Positions 18,401 through 24,840 of a stretch of 64,000 bases of DNA are shown here, in pieces; positions within the stretch are counted from its first letter, which is position 1, and every line of letters starts with the position of its first letter. Source of the DNA: Conexibacter sp. S30A1. Lineage in GTDB: Bacteria; Actinomycetota; Thermoleophilia; Solirubrobacterales; Solirubrobacteraceae. The position numbers and the translations under genes were made by a program. The stretch covers positions 1-64,000 of the forward strand of contig NZ_CP097127.1 of the NCBI RefSeq assembly GCF_023330665.1, in the 5' to 3' direction. Under the pieces are notes generated by a model. The model saw nothing but the letters and a program-made list of their open reading frames with translations. It was not told where the DNA came from and did no database searches.

Positions 18401-18856
18401 AGCGAGCTGACCGACCTGGTCGAGGAGGCCGTCTACGCGGAGTTCGAGCGTCTCTCCCAACGCGGCGGGGTGCTCGGCGCGATGGAGACGATGTACCAGC
18501 GCTCAAAGATCCAGGAGGAGAGCCTCCACTACGAGCGTCTCAAGCACTCCGGTGAGCTGCCACTGATCGGCGTGAACACCTTCCTGCCCAAGGACGGCCA
18601 TGGCGAACAGATCGACAAGCTCGAGCTGATCCGCTCAAGCGATCAGGAGAAGCGCCAGCAGATCGCCAACCTGAACGCCTTCAAAGACCGCTGTGCCGGC
18701 GAGAACCACGACAACGCCCTAAAGCGCCTCGCAGACGTAGCCCGCAGCGGCCAGAACGTCTTTGCGGAGCTGATGGAAACCGTCAAATACGCCTCACTCG
18801 GCGAGATCACCGACACGCTGTATGCGGTCGGCGGCGAATACCGCCGCAACATGTGA
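15440..18856 (+). CDS. icmF: Fused isobutyryl-CoA mutase with integral G-protein chaperone (IcmF)
   Basis: An adenosylcobalamin-dependent mutase that interconverts isobutyryl-CoA and n-butyryl-CoA (some relatives act on pivalyl- or isovaleryl-CoA). The 1138 residues give the IcmF order. The B12-binding domain (about 20-155) has the cobalt-ligating His in DGHDAAIN (His33). The MeaB-like GTPase (about 205-420) has Walker A GPGGAGKST near 215 and NKAD near 357. The substrate-binding TIM barrel (about 560-1138) has YPYRRASEEPTRMFAGEG and FDSVTLYGADP. A Pro/Ala-rich linker follows the GTPase. GAGGAGACGGG lies just before the ATG. The dehydrogenase across the divergent promoter would act on the butyryl side of the same pathway. 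Confidence 0.93.
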   Translation: MSATLPTAELPRQARPDASPLRFITAASLFDGHDAAINVMRRLIQDHGAEVIHLGHNRSVDEIVRAAVQEDADAIAISSYQGGHMEFFSYMLELLHERGAGHILVFGGGGGTITLEEIAELERRGVERVYHPNDGMALGLVGMIDDLIARAREHRDATAATGLAVTPDAAAGSDDLTVARVLSALEDGLLAEAELKRLRAGWASVSQRAPVVGITGPGGAGKSTVTDELLNRFSQFLPEHRIAVLAVDPTRRRTGGALLGDRIRMNSLRNERIYMRSLATRQSNRSTSATLADALSYLRAGAGFDLVIVETAGTGQGDSEIVDHVDVPLYVMTSEFGAASQLEKIDMLDLAQLVVINKADRPAAQDALRDVRKQWRRNHASFELADEELPVYPTVASRFADPGLTTLFFALCERLGLPAEAPATATALAPAPEPAGPAGGALIPQPRVRYLAEIAEQGRSINVAIEHAARRAAQAQAYLEAVRALGDDSPVVAELERRAQQALADIGPEARMLLEGWEQRIAAITAPSYSYEVRGAQVSGDNYRRSLSGLQIPKLAPPRIDGWGDRLRFLMKENLPGHYPYTGGVYPYRRASEEPTRMFAGEGTPERTNRRFHYLSQGQPAARLSTAFDSVTLYGADPHERPDIFGKVGNSGVSVATLDDAKKLYSGFDLCAASTSVSMTINGPAPIILAFFLNAAIDQQVELHLQQTGQVESAQRRILEWLGDRPRPHYAGELPDGNSGLGLGLLGVSGDLVVERDVYERIKAETLSTVRGTVQADILKEDQAQNTCIFSTQFALSMMGDVQRYFIDHQVRNFYSVSISGYHIAEAGANPITQLAFTLANGFTIVEYYLARGMAIDDFAPNLSFFFSNGMDPEYAVIGRVARRIWARAMRERYGASPRSQMMKYHIQTSGRSLHAQEISFNDIRTTLQALYAILDNCSSLHTNAYDEAITTPTEESVRRAMAIQLIINRELGLNQTENALQGSFIISELTDLVEEAVYAEFERLSQRGGVLGAMETMYQRSKIQEESLHYERLKHSGELPLIGVNTFLPKDGHGEQIDKLELIRSSDQEKRQQIANLNAFKDRCAGENHDNALKRLADVARSGQNVFAELMETVKYASLGEITDTLYAVGGEYRRNM

Positions 18857-18909
18857 GTCTCGGGCGTCGGCTCGGTACCCTGGCTGCGCTCGGCCGTGAG
18901 CGGTAGCCC

Positions 18910-19785
18910 TTGCACATAGATCCCTACATCGTTCTCGGAAGCGCTGTCGTGGGTCTGCTCGTCGGCATGACTGGCGCGGGCGGTGGTGCGCTGATGACGC
19001 CGATGCTCATCCTGCTCTTCGGGGTGACACCGACCGCAGCGATCTCCAGCGACCTCGTCGCCGCGGTGGTGATGCGGCCGTTCGGCTCGGCCGTGCACCT
19101 CAGGGCCGGGACGGTCAACCGACAGCTAGTACTGCTGCTCGCGACCGGCTCGATACCGGCAGCTTTCCTGGGCGCCTACCTGCTGCACCTGCTCGGCAGC
19201 TCGACGGCGGCCAAGAGCCACATCGAGACCGTGCTCGGAGTCGCGCTGCTCGTCGGCGCTGGCGCCATGGTCCTGCGATTCACGCTGGATCGCCGCGCCG
19301 GAGCACACAGGAGCGATGAGATCCACAGGCTCGAGGTGCGACCACTGCTGACTGTCGCGGTCGGCATCGTCGGCGGCGTGACCGTCGGCTTGACCTCGGT
19401 CGGATCCGGGTCGCTGATGATCATCATGCTGCTGTTCGTCTACCCGACGATCAGCGCCAAGCAGCTGGTCGGTACCGACCTCACCTAGGCCGTGCCGCTC
19501 ACGCTCGCGGCCGCTGTGGGCTCACTCATCTTCGGCCACGTGCAATTCGCTGTCACCACCTCGCTGATCATCGGTAGCGTGCCCGCCGTGCTGATCGGAT
19601 CGAAGCTCTCCGCGAGCGTCCCGGACAGATTCATCCGGCCGGTCATCGCCTTCGTGATCTTCGCCTCAGGGCTCAAGTACGTCGGCGTCGGCCCAGCAAC
19701 GCTCGGCTGGATCCTCGTGGTCGCCCTGCTGGGCGGCGCAACCTACATCGTCCTCCAGCTGCGCGGCGGCGAGGGCCCGCCCTAG
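18910..19785 (+). pseudogene. TSUP (TauE/SafE) family anion permease split by an in-frame amber codon
   Basis: The reading frame encodes a TSUP permease of about 291 residues, a family that exports sulfite/sulfoacetate or handles other anions. The N-terminal half starts at a TTG (18910) and has the repeat motif GMTGAGGGALMTPMLIL; the second repeat is GLTSVGSGSLMIIMLLFVYP. At 19486-19488 a TAG interrupts the conserved GTDLT-x-AVPLTL segment. The same frame continues immediately with VPLTLAAAVGSLIFGH and the last three membrane spans. CAG to TAG is the simplest change, because family members often carry Gln or His there. The downstream part could only be made from a GTG at 19492. Either a recent pseudogene or a base error. 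Confidence 0.82.
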
Positions 19786-20336
19786 CCTGGGCTGGCCGGC
19801 AGCGTCGCCAGGAACCGGCGCACCTGGGCGCGGCTTGTCAGGCAAATCCAGCGGCTGTCGCGTTGCGCGGCGTAGCGACGGCGCTGCGGTTCATGCTGCG
19901 TCCACGACCAGAGCAGAACCGAGCGTTGAGGATCGCGGGATAGCGCGTCGCGTAAGGACTCGCGGTTACCGTTCCACAGCTGCTCGCGCAAGATGCCCCG
20001 CCGCAGTGTCCGCCAAGCCAGCTGACGCATCACGGTCATGCGCGGAAAGTCAAGCCAGATGACCGTGTCTCCCCGCTCCCTGACCAGATCGCCACCCTTG
20101 GTCTCGTAGTTGCCATCGGCCACCCAGGCACCGTCAGCCGGGCAGGCCACCTCGAGTCGCGCGCGCATCTCATCGGCCGACATGGCGCTCCAGCCGGGGC
20201 CATGGTGGATGGCGTCCAGCTCCACATGGGTGAACCCGAGCACAGCGGCGAGACGGCACGCCAGCCAGCTCTTGCCAGCACCGCTGGAGCCCACAATCGC
20301 CACCCTGCGTACAGCACAGATGATCGCAGCCCGCAC
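19782..20336 (-). CDS. P-loop kinase-like protein (adenylate kinase / topology-modulation type)
   Basis: A small P-loop NTPase of 184 residues. Walker A is VAIVGSSGAGKSWLACRLA at residues about 12-30. FTHVELDAIHHGPGWSAMSADE and WVADGNYETKGG follow, matching the FlaR/topology-modulation adenylate-kinase-like group, then LDFPRMTVMRQLAWRTLRRG as a lid-like arginine-rich segment. The substrate is unknown. It converges on the broken TSUP gene and shares the CTAG containing both stop codons. Confidence 0.75.
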   Translation of the reverse strand: MRAAIICAVRRVAIVGSSGAGKSWLACRLAAVLGFTHVELDAIHHGPGWSAMSADEMRARLEVACPADGAWVADGNYETKGGDLVRERGDTVIWLDFPRMTVMRQLAWRTLRRGILREQLWNGNRESLRDALSRDPQRSVLLWSWTQHEPQRRRYAAQRDSRWICLTSRAQVRRFLATLPASPG

Positions 20337-20774
20337 CGCCCGAGGTCCGCCTCAGAGGCGCCACCTCCAGGCGCTCCAGCGGGCATCCGCGGCGAGCGGG
20401 CTCTTGGCTCTATGGATCTCGAGCGCGGCGGTCAGTCGTCGCGCCTCGCTCTGCTTGCCAGCGCGCATCGGGTGTAGCCGCGCTTGAGCTCGGGCCTGCT
20501 CAAACTCCGGGGATGGTTGCGGACGCAAGCACAACTCCGCGGAGTTGCGCCTCCTGAGAGCGCCTGCTACGGGCTGCGTCGTGCTGTGAGATAGGCGGCG
20601 GCTGCGCGCGCGGCTCTCCGCGAACGGACCGACCGGCCCGTGAGGCCGGCGCTGGCACGCGTCGGCGCGTAGGTCTCCGAGCCGCTGCGGGTCGCGATCA
20701 ATCCGTGGAGGACCACGAGCTACGCCGCGGTTGGTCCCCCGCAGGGACGCGGCGGGCTCTGGGAGGATGCTGTC
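20337..20774. other. 438-base stretch without a convincing gene
   Basis: Between the kinase-like gene and the acetyltransferase gene I find no ORF with family features. A 60-codon frame on the minus strand (20352-20534) has no recognisable motif and no ribosome binding site. The only structured item is the 28-bp palindromic repeat copy at 20524-20551. The region may be gene debris at the edge of the accessory patch. Confidence 0.5.
20524..20551. repeat. 28-bp palindromic repeat, copy 1
   Basis: It contains the perfect 16-bp palindrome CAACTCCGCGGAGTTG (20532-20547). All 28 bases are identical to 24768-24795. The two copies bracket the acetyltransferase, SRPBCC, sigma-factor relic and IS605 element. 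Confidence 0.85.
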
Positions 20775-21656
20775 GTGATCGTGTTGAGTGAGTGTGATGT
20801 CGGTCGGCTGCCTGAGGTCGTGGACGCTCTACGGCGGATGGCCTGCGACCGCTCGCCGGGACAGCTGCATCCGGGGGACCTGGGCTGGCAGTGGCGCTTC
20901 GGCGCGGAGGCGACGGCGACGGCGGTCAGGACCTGGAGTCGCGACGAGCAGATAGTTGCGGTTGGCATGCTGGACAGTCCCAGGTTGCTGCGTCTTGCGG
21001 TTGTGCCCCAGGAGCAGGCCGACGAGGAGCTCGCCAACCAGCTGCTGATGGACATCATGCGCCCCGAGCGGGGTGTCCTGCCGCCAGGCGACGTGTCCGT
21101 CGAGGTCCGCTGCGGCGGCCCGCTGCGAGAACTCCTGTGCGATGCGGGCGGGGTCCTGGATGAGCCGTGGACGCCGCTGCGACGGGACCTCGCCGAGCCG
21201 GTCGATCATCCCAAGGTGCCGATTGAGGCGATCGGCCCCGAGCGGGCCTGGGTTCGGGCGGCCGTGCAGCGGGCCGCGTTCGATAACTCGACGTTCACGG
21301 AGGAGCGCTGGCACGCGATGGCCGCCGGAGCGCCCTACGCGGAGGCTCGCTGTCTTGTCGCTTACGACGATCAGGGAACGGCGGTCGCGGGCGTCACGGT
21401 GTGGTCGGCCGGCCCGGGAAGGCCGGGGCTGCTTGAACCGATGGGCGTCCATCGCGACCATCGCGGCCGCGGCCACGGAATGGCGGTCACCACCGCGGCC
21501 GCCGCGGCGCTGCGCGACATGGGCAGCTCAAGCGCGATCGTCTGCACGCCGAGCTCCAACCTCGGCGCCGTCGCGACCTACCGATCAGCCGGATTCCAGC
21601 AGCTGCCCGCCGTGCACGACCTGCGGCTCCGGGCTAACCGCGCTCGACAGGGTTAG
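20775..21656 (+). CDS. GNAT family N-acetyltransferase (two-lobed)
   Basis: A 293-residue protein with the size of a tandem GNAT. The C-terminal lobe has the acetyl-CoA-binding motif A, LEPMGVHRDHRGRGHGMAV, with R-x-x-R-G-x-G near residue 225, followed by CTPSSNLGAVATYRSAGF, the usual beta6-beta7 end with Asn and Tyr. The N-terminal lobe (1-130) lacks a clear motif A and may be a degenerate GNAT repeat. The acceptor substrate is unknown. The GTG start is preceded by a GGGAGGA stretch. Its 3' end overlaps the convergent SRPBCC gene by 23 bases. Confidence 0.78.
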   Translation: MIVLSECDVGRLPEVVDALRRMACDRSPGQLHPGDLGWQWRFGAEATATAVRTWSRDEQIVAVGMLDSPRLLRLAVVPQEQADEELANQLLMDIMRPERGVLPPGDVSVEVRCGGPLRELLCDAGGVLDEPWTPLRRDLAEPVDHPKVPIEAIGPERAWVRAAVQRAAFDNSTFTEERWHAMAAGAPYAEARCLVAYDDQGTAVAGVTVWSAGPGRPGLLEPMGVHRDHRGRGHGMAVTTAAAAALRDMGSSSAIVCTPSSNLGAVATYRSAGFQQLPAVHDLRLRANRARQG

Positions 21657-22080
21657 GCGCTCCCTCGTCGACCGTGATCAGCCGCATGAGGCTGGTGTTG
21701 ATGTAGAAGGCCCATGCGCTTGAGCACTTCTCGTAGCACTCGATCTCGGGCGTCAGCCCGACGTGGCTGAAGCGCACGACCGTGTTGTCACCCTCGCTCG
21801 CGATATCGAAGACGATTTTGCTGCCGACCCACTCGCTGGGGTCGTCTGTGAAGTCGAGGTGGGCGTCGGTCACCTCCCAGACAACCCGACGGCCCGGGGC
21901 CAGTTCGGTGATCCGCTGCCTTGACCGGTGGATGTTCTGGTAGCGGTAGGTGAACTCGGCGCCGAGTTGGTCGGTGGCACCGTCGATCTCTCCCGACCAC
22001 CAGCCGCGAACGTCGACGATCGCTGCGAACGCCTGCTCGGGTGTCTGCTCGACGGTGAATTCGGTGGTGAAGTTCTGCAT
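21634..22080 (-). CDS. SRPBCC/AHSA1-like START-fold protein
   Basis: A 148-residue helix-grip protein. The N-terminus FTTEFTVEQTPEQAFAAIVDVRGWWSGEIDG is typical of AHSA1/CalC-type members, where strand 1 precedes a helix and a W-W motif. VVWEVTDAHLDFTDDPSEW and TVVRFSHVGLTPEIECYEKC complete the fold. Such proteins bind hydrophobic ligands; the ligand is unknown. It lies 41 bases downstream of the broken sigma factor gene on the same strand, and relatives are often paired with ECF41-type sigma genes, so it may be a leftover of that operon. Confidence 0.82.
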   Translation of the reverse strand: MQNFTTEFTVEQTPEQAFAAIVDVRGWWSGEIDGATDQLGAEFTYRYQNIHRSRQRITELAPGRRVVWEVTDAHLDFTDDPSEWVGSKIVFDIASEGDNTVVRFSHVGLTPEIECYEKCSSAWAFYINTSLMRLITVDEGAPNPVERG

Positions 22081-22121
22081 TGGTATCCAGCGCCCTGTTG
22101 GTTGCGCTGCTGCCTTTGCCT

Positions 22122-22902
22122 CTACAACTGCGCTGGTGGCGAAAACTGGTCGCCGGGCGCAAGCCCGAACGCGGAGAACAGGGAGGTGTCCAGAGAGGCG
22201 TGGATCGCGGCGATCCGATCCCCAGTTATCTCGAGCACCATGATCGCGTAGGGCGCCGGCGTGCCGGCCGCGTCGGGGCGGTGGACGGCCAGCGCCGGGC
22301 AGCCGTTGGCTCTGAGTGACAACAGACGGTCGTGACCCCCCTCGTCCCGCATTCCCGCCAGGAACGCCCTGATGTCGCGAACGCCCTGCAGCCAGAGCTC
22401 AAACGGCGGCATCGTGATGATCGCGTCCTCGTGCAGGAGCGCCACCAGCGCGTCCACGTCATAGCGCTCAAACGCGTCCACATAGCGTTCGAGCAGCGCA
22501 CGCTCCACCTCAACACTGTCGGGTGCGGCGGGGTCGAGGTGCTGCAGCGCCGCGATGAACGCGAGCCGCACGGTCTCACGTCTCAGCACCACGACCGCGG
22601 GGTCGCCGGTGAGCAGTGTGTCCGGGATCGGCGCCACCCACGTCGCCTCGGGCCGGGGGGTGCCCATCACGAGCTCTCCGGCGCCTGGCGGACCGAGCTC
22701 GACCGGCAACGCCCTGCGGCCGCGACCCTTCAGCGCGTCAAGACACACGTTGGTCGCGATGGGGTAAAGCCAGGGCCGCAGACCGCCGTCCTATGCAGAG
22801 CGGTCCTCGAAGCGCGCATGCGCCCGCCACGCCCGGATCAGCGTGTCCTGCACCGCATCCTCAGCGTCAAAGGGAGAGCCGAGCATGCGATAGCAGTAGC
22901 CG
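22122..22902 (-). pseudogene. ECF41-like sigma factor pseudogene, C-terminal fragment
   Basis: The frame entering from the IS605 junction reads [19 protein letters not shown], sigma region 2 of ECF41/SigJ-like factors. It then hits TAG at 22793-22791 and continues as LRPWLYPIATNVCLDALKGRGRR. RRETVRLAFIAALQHL is followed directly by a SnoaL-like domain (ERYVDAFERYDVDALVALLHEDAIITMPP). The sigma region 4 helix-turn-helix normally found between them is missing, so an in-frame deletion near 22535-22550 is inferred. With the IS insertion, the stop codon and the lost region 4, it cannot make a working sigma factor. The 209-codon part after the stop could still be translated as a free SnoaL-like protein. 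Confidence 0.85.
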
Positions 22903-23050
22903 TTGACTTCCTCCCCGCCCTTGCGGACGGGGATTCCCTCGGGGCGGCTCATGCCGCTCCTGCCAGGGTTGACGCTTCGCAGGGGCCGTTACTTCCGGCT
23001 GTCCCTCCACGTCCTGTGACCGCCAGTCCGGCGGCGAGGATGTTCAGTGC
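22903..23050 (-). ncRNA. Predicted TnpB guide (omega/re) RNA scaffold
   Basis: TnpB-associated RNAs come from the right end of the element, overlapping the tnpB 3' end, with the guide read from the flanking DNA. Here the scaffold would end at 22903 and the guide would begin CGGCTACTGCTATCGC in the sigma pseudogene. The 5' limit is approximate. This is inference from family architecture plus the visible right-end hairpin. Confidence 0.45.
22907..22936 (-). repeat. Right-end subterminal hairpin of the IS605-type element
   Basis: On the minus strand CCCCGTCC and GGGCGGGG pair around a GCAA tetraloop, a few bases from the TCAA end. In this family such hairpins are recognised by TnpA, and in TnpB systems the same region forms the 3' part of the guide RNA scaffold. 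Confidence 0.75.
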
Positions 23051-24133
23051 GGCGTTTATGTCCGCGTGTGTTTCTTGTCCGCAGCCGGTACACCGGAACC
23101 GCGCTTGGCTCTCGCGCGATACCGGGTCCACGTGACCGCAGGCGTTACAGGTCTGTGAGGTTCGACGGGGATCGACCGCGATCACCTGCACGCCGCAGGT
23201 TACGGCCTTGTCCTCGACGCGACGACGCAGCATTGACCAGCCTTGCTGGCTGATCGCCCGGTTCAGCCCGGCCTTCTGCCGGACTCTTGTGCCGGGCTGC
23301 TGGACGGTGCCACGGGCGCTACGGAGCATGCCCCTGACGTTCAGGGCTTCTAGCGCGATCAGGTCGTGCTCACGCACCAGCATGGTCGAGGTCTGTTCCA
23401 CGAAATCCTTGCGACGGTCCGCTTGCCGGGCGTGCAGGCGGGCGATGCTTCGCTTCGTTCGCTCCCGCCGGTTCGAGCCCTTCTTCTGGCGGGCTTTGCG
23501 GCGCTCCAACCGCCGCAACCGCTGCGCCTTCCCGGCGCTCATCACGGGCGCTCTCAGGTGGCGGCCATCACTGAGCGTGATGGTGGCTGCGACCCCGAGG
23601 TCGAGGCCGACCACGGCCCCGGTGAGCGCCCGCAGCATCACGGGCTGGGGGGCGGTGAAGCTAACATGCCAGCGCCCGGCCCGGTCCATCGTGAACCGCG
23701 CCATCCCGAACACGGCCGGGAGCGGACGTGAGAGCCGGAACCTGACCCACCCTACCTTCGGGACGAGGATCGCGGCCCAACGACGGTCGAACCGGCGGAC
23801 GTTCACGTCACGGATCGTGAAGCTCTCATGCACTCCGGCCTTCCACCACGTCGGCCGCCGCGCGTGGCCCTTCCGCCAGTTCTGAAGCGCCCGGTCGAAA
23901 TCCCTAAGCGCCTGCTGTTGCACGGCGGAGCTTCCTTCCCCGAGCCATGTCTCGCGGCGGGCTTCGGCTAGCTGCCGGAACCGCTGCGCGCTCGAAGGCG
24001 TGGGTCCACGACGCGGGTCGTAGAGGTTGAGCTGCTCAAGCGCGAGATTCTTCACATACCGCGTCTCCGCGCAATGGCGGCGGCACCCGGCAGCCTGCCC
24101 GGCTGTGGGGTATGCGCGGTAGCGGTGTGCCAT
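22949..24133 (-). CDS. tnpB: TnpB, RNA-guided nuclease of an IS605-type element
   Basis: About 394 residues, the normal TnpB size. The RuvC active-site residues are all present: Asp178 in [17 protein letters not shown], Glu262 in [12 protein letters not shown] and Asp358 in [10 protein letters not shown]. The zinc finger has Cys329/332 and Cys348/351 (CNACG and CTGCG). The start at 24133 ([10 protein letters not shown]) is the conserved family start; the upstream in-frame extension runs through tnpA. It is divergent from tnpA with 18 bases between. By analogy with ISDra2 TnpB it would cut DNA next to a TTGAC-like motif, helping element retention. It appears intact and potentially active. Confidence 0.92.
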   Translation of the reverse strand: MAHRYRAYPTAGQAAGCRRHCAETRYVKNLALEQLNLYDPRRGPTPSSAQRFRQLAEARRETWLGEGSSAVQQQALRDFDRALQNWRKGHARRPTWWKAGVHESFTIRDVNVRRFDRRWAAILVPKVGWVRFRLSRPLPAVFGMARFTMDRAGRWHVSFTAPQPVMLRALTGAVVGLDLGVAATITLSDGRHLRAPVMSAGKAQRLRRLERRKARQKKGSNRRERTKRSIARLHARQADRRKDFVEQTSTMLVREHDLIALEALNVRGMLRSARGTVQQPGTRVRQKAGLNRAISQQGWSMLRRRVEDKAVTCGVQVIAVDPRRTSQTCNACGHVDPVSRESQARFRCTGCGQETHADINAALNILAAGLAVTGRGGTAGSNGPCEASTLAGAA

Positions 24134-24138
24134 AACCC

Positions 24139-24144
24139 TATAAT
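24139..24144 (+). promoter_or_regulatory. TATAAT hexamer between tnpB and tnpA
   Basis: A perfect consensus -10 hexamer in the 18-base divergent gap. It lies 7 bases from the tnpA GTG, so a transcript starting there would be leaderless or nearly so. The match is direct; promoter use is inferred. Confidence 0.4.
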
Positions 24145-24151
24145 ACGGTTT

Positions 24152-24598
24152 GTGTCGGCAGACCCGAACGATTTCAGGAACGGACGGCATGTGGTCTACC
24201 GTTTGCACGCGCATGTCGTACTCGTAACGAAATACCGGCGGGGTGCTATCACCGACCGGGTAGGCGAACTGCTGATCGCCACGACCCGTGAGGTCTGCGA
24301 ACGCCACGACGTGACACTCGTTGAGGCCGACGGAGAGCACGACCACCTACACCTGCTGTTGGACTACCCGCCAAAGATCAGCCTCTCCACTTTGGTCGGG
24401 GCGATCAAAACCAACAGCAGCCGGATCGTTCGGGAACAGAACTGGCCAGAGGTCCGCCAAGCCCTGTGGGGCCAGCACTTCTGGTCCCCGTCCTACTGCG
24501 TCCTCTCCACCGGCGGTGCGCCCATCCAGGCCGTTAGGGCGTACATCGCCAGCCAGCGAGAACCCAACCGCAGGCCAGGGCGACCCGGACGGGCTTGA
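24152..24598 (+). CDS. tnpA: TnpA, Y1 (HUH) transposase of an IS200/IS605-type element
   Basis: A 148-residue single-strand DNA transposase. HVVLVTKYRRGAI is the family N-terminal strand. The metal-binding HUH motif is H65-L-H67 in GEHDHLHLLLDYPP, and the nucleophilic tyrosine is Tyr131 in AVRAYIASQ. LWGQHFWSPSYCVLSTGGA is also typical. A GTG start at 24152 (VSADPNDFRN) gives the normal length; in-frame sequence upstream overlaps the start of tnpB. All catalytic residues are present, so it should be functional for single-strand excision and insertion. Confidence 0.9.
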   Translation: MSADPNDFRNGRHVVYRLHAHVVLVTKYRRGAITDRVGELLIATTREVCERHDVTLVEADGEHDHLHLLLDYPPKISLSTLVGAIKTNSSRIVREQNWPEVRQALWGQHFWSPSYCVLSTGGAPIQAVRAYIASQREPNRRPGRPGRA

Positions 24599-24634
24599 CC
24601 CCTCCCTCACCGAAGGGCTTGCGCCCTAAGACTG

Positions 24635-24702
24635 GTCAACTCCCGCCGGTAGGACTCGAGCTCGGCAAACCCAGAGCTCCCAGACGACAAAATCCCGCCC
24701 AT
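24635..24702 (-). pseudogene. ECF41-like sigma factor pseudogene, N-terminal fragment
   Basis: A short frame starting with ATG at 24702 ends in FAELESYRRELT, the beginning of sigma region 2, where the IS605-type element cuts in. Joining base 24635 directly to 22902 gives [15 protein letters not shown] in one frame, matching the family. Reading on into the element would add eight residues and stop. This is the missing 5' end of the fragment at 22122-22902. Confidence 0.85.
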
Positions 24703-24767
24703 GGCCACCGATGCTAAACACCGCCGGTCACCTCGCAAAGCTAAACGCCGCCAAAGTTGGTTGAGCG

Positions 24768-24795
24768 CGCAAGCACAACTCCGCGGAGTTGCGCC
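24768..24795. repeat. 28-bp palindromic repeat, copy 2
   Basis: Identical to 20524-20551 over 28 bases, with the core palindrome CAACTCCGCGGAGTTG at 24776-24791. It lies between the broken sigma gene start and the MetE-fold-like gene. Confidence 0.85.
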
Positions 24796-24840
24796 GCGAC
24801 TAAAATCGCCAACACCGGTGGCGTCGAGCGGGGAGTCGCG

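Larger units (their letters stand above)
22903..24634 (-). mobile_element. IS200/IS605-type insertion sequence (tnpA and tnpB divergent)
   Basis: A 1732-base element carrying an intact Y1 transposase and an intact TnpB. Read on the minus strand it follows the target TTGAC (24639-24635) and ends in TCAA (22906-22903). The left end has a GGGC-GCAA-GCCC hairpin about 8 bases inside; the right end has CCCCGTCC-GCAA-GGGCGGGG, an 8-bp stem with one G-T pair. These subterminal hairpins and the lack of terminal inverted repeats or target duplication are as expected for the family. Removing it restores the sigma factor frame exactly. Confidence 0.9.

Noticed and set aside
19486..19488. TAG in the TSUP gene as programmed recoding (pyrrolysine or readthrough)
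   Set aside because: No pyrrolysine genes or recoding structure are seen; a simple nonsense change is more economical.
20352..20534. 60-codon minus-strand frame next to the 28-bp repeat
   Set aside because: No recognisable domain, no ribosome binding site and atypical composition; not enough to call a gene.
22908..24639. Alternative IS605 boundaries, using TTGAC on the plus strand as target
   Set aside because: TTGAC and GTCAA make the ends ambiguous, but this choice restores YRREVNGYC rather than the family-like YRRELTGYC, and it puts tnpB and the right-end hairpin at the wrong side for the guide architecture.
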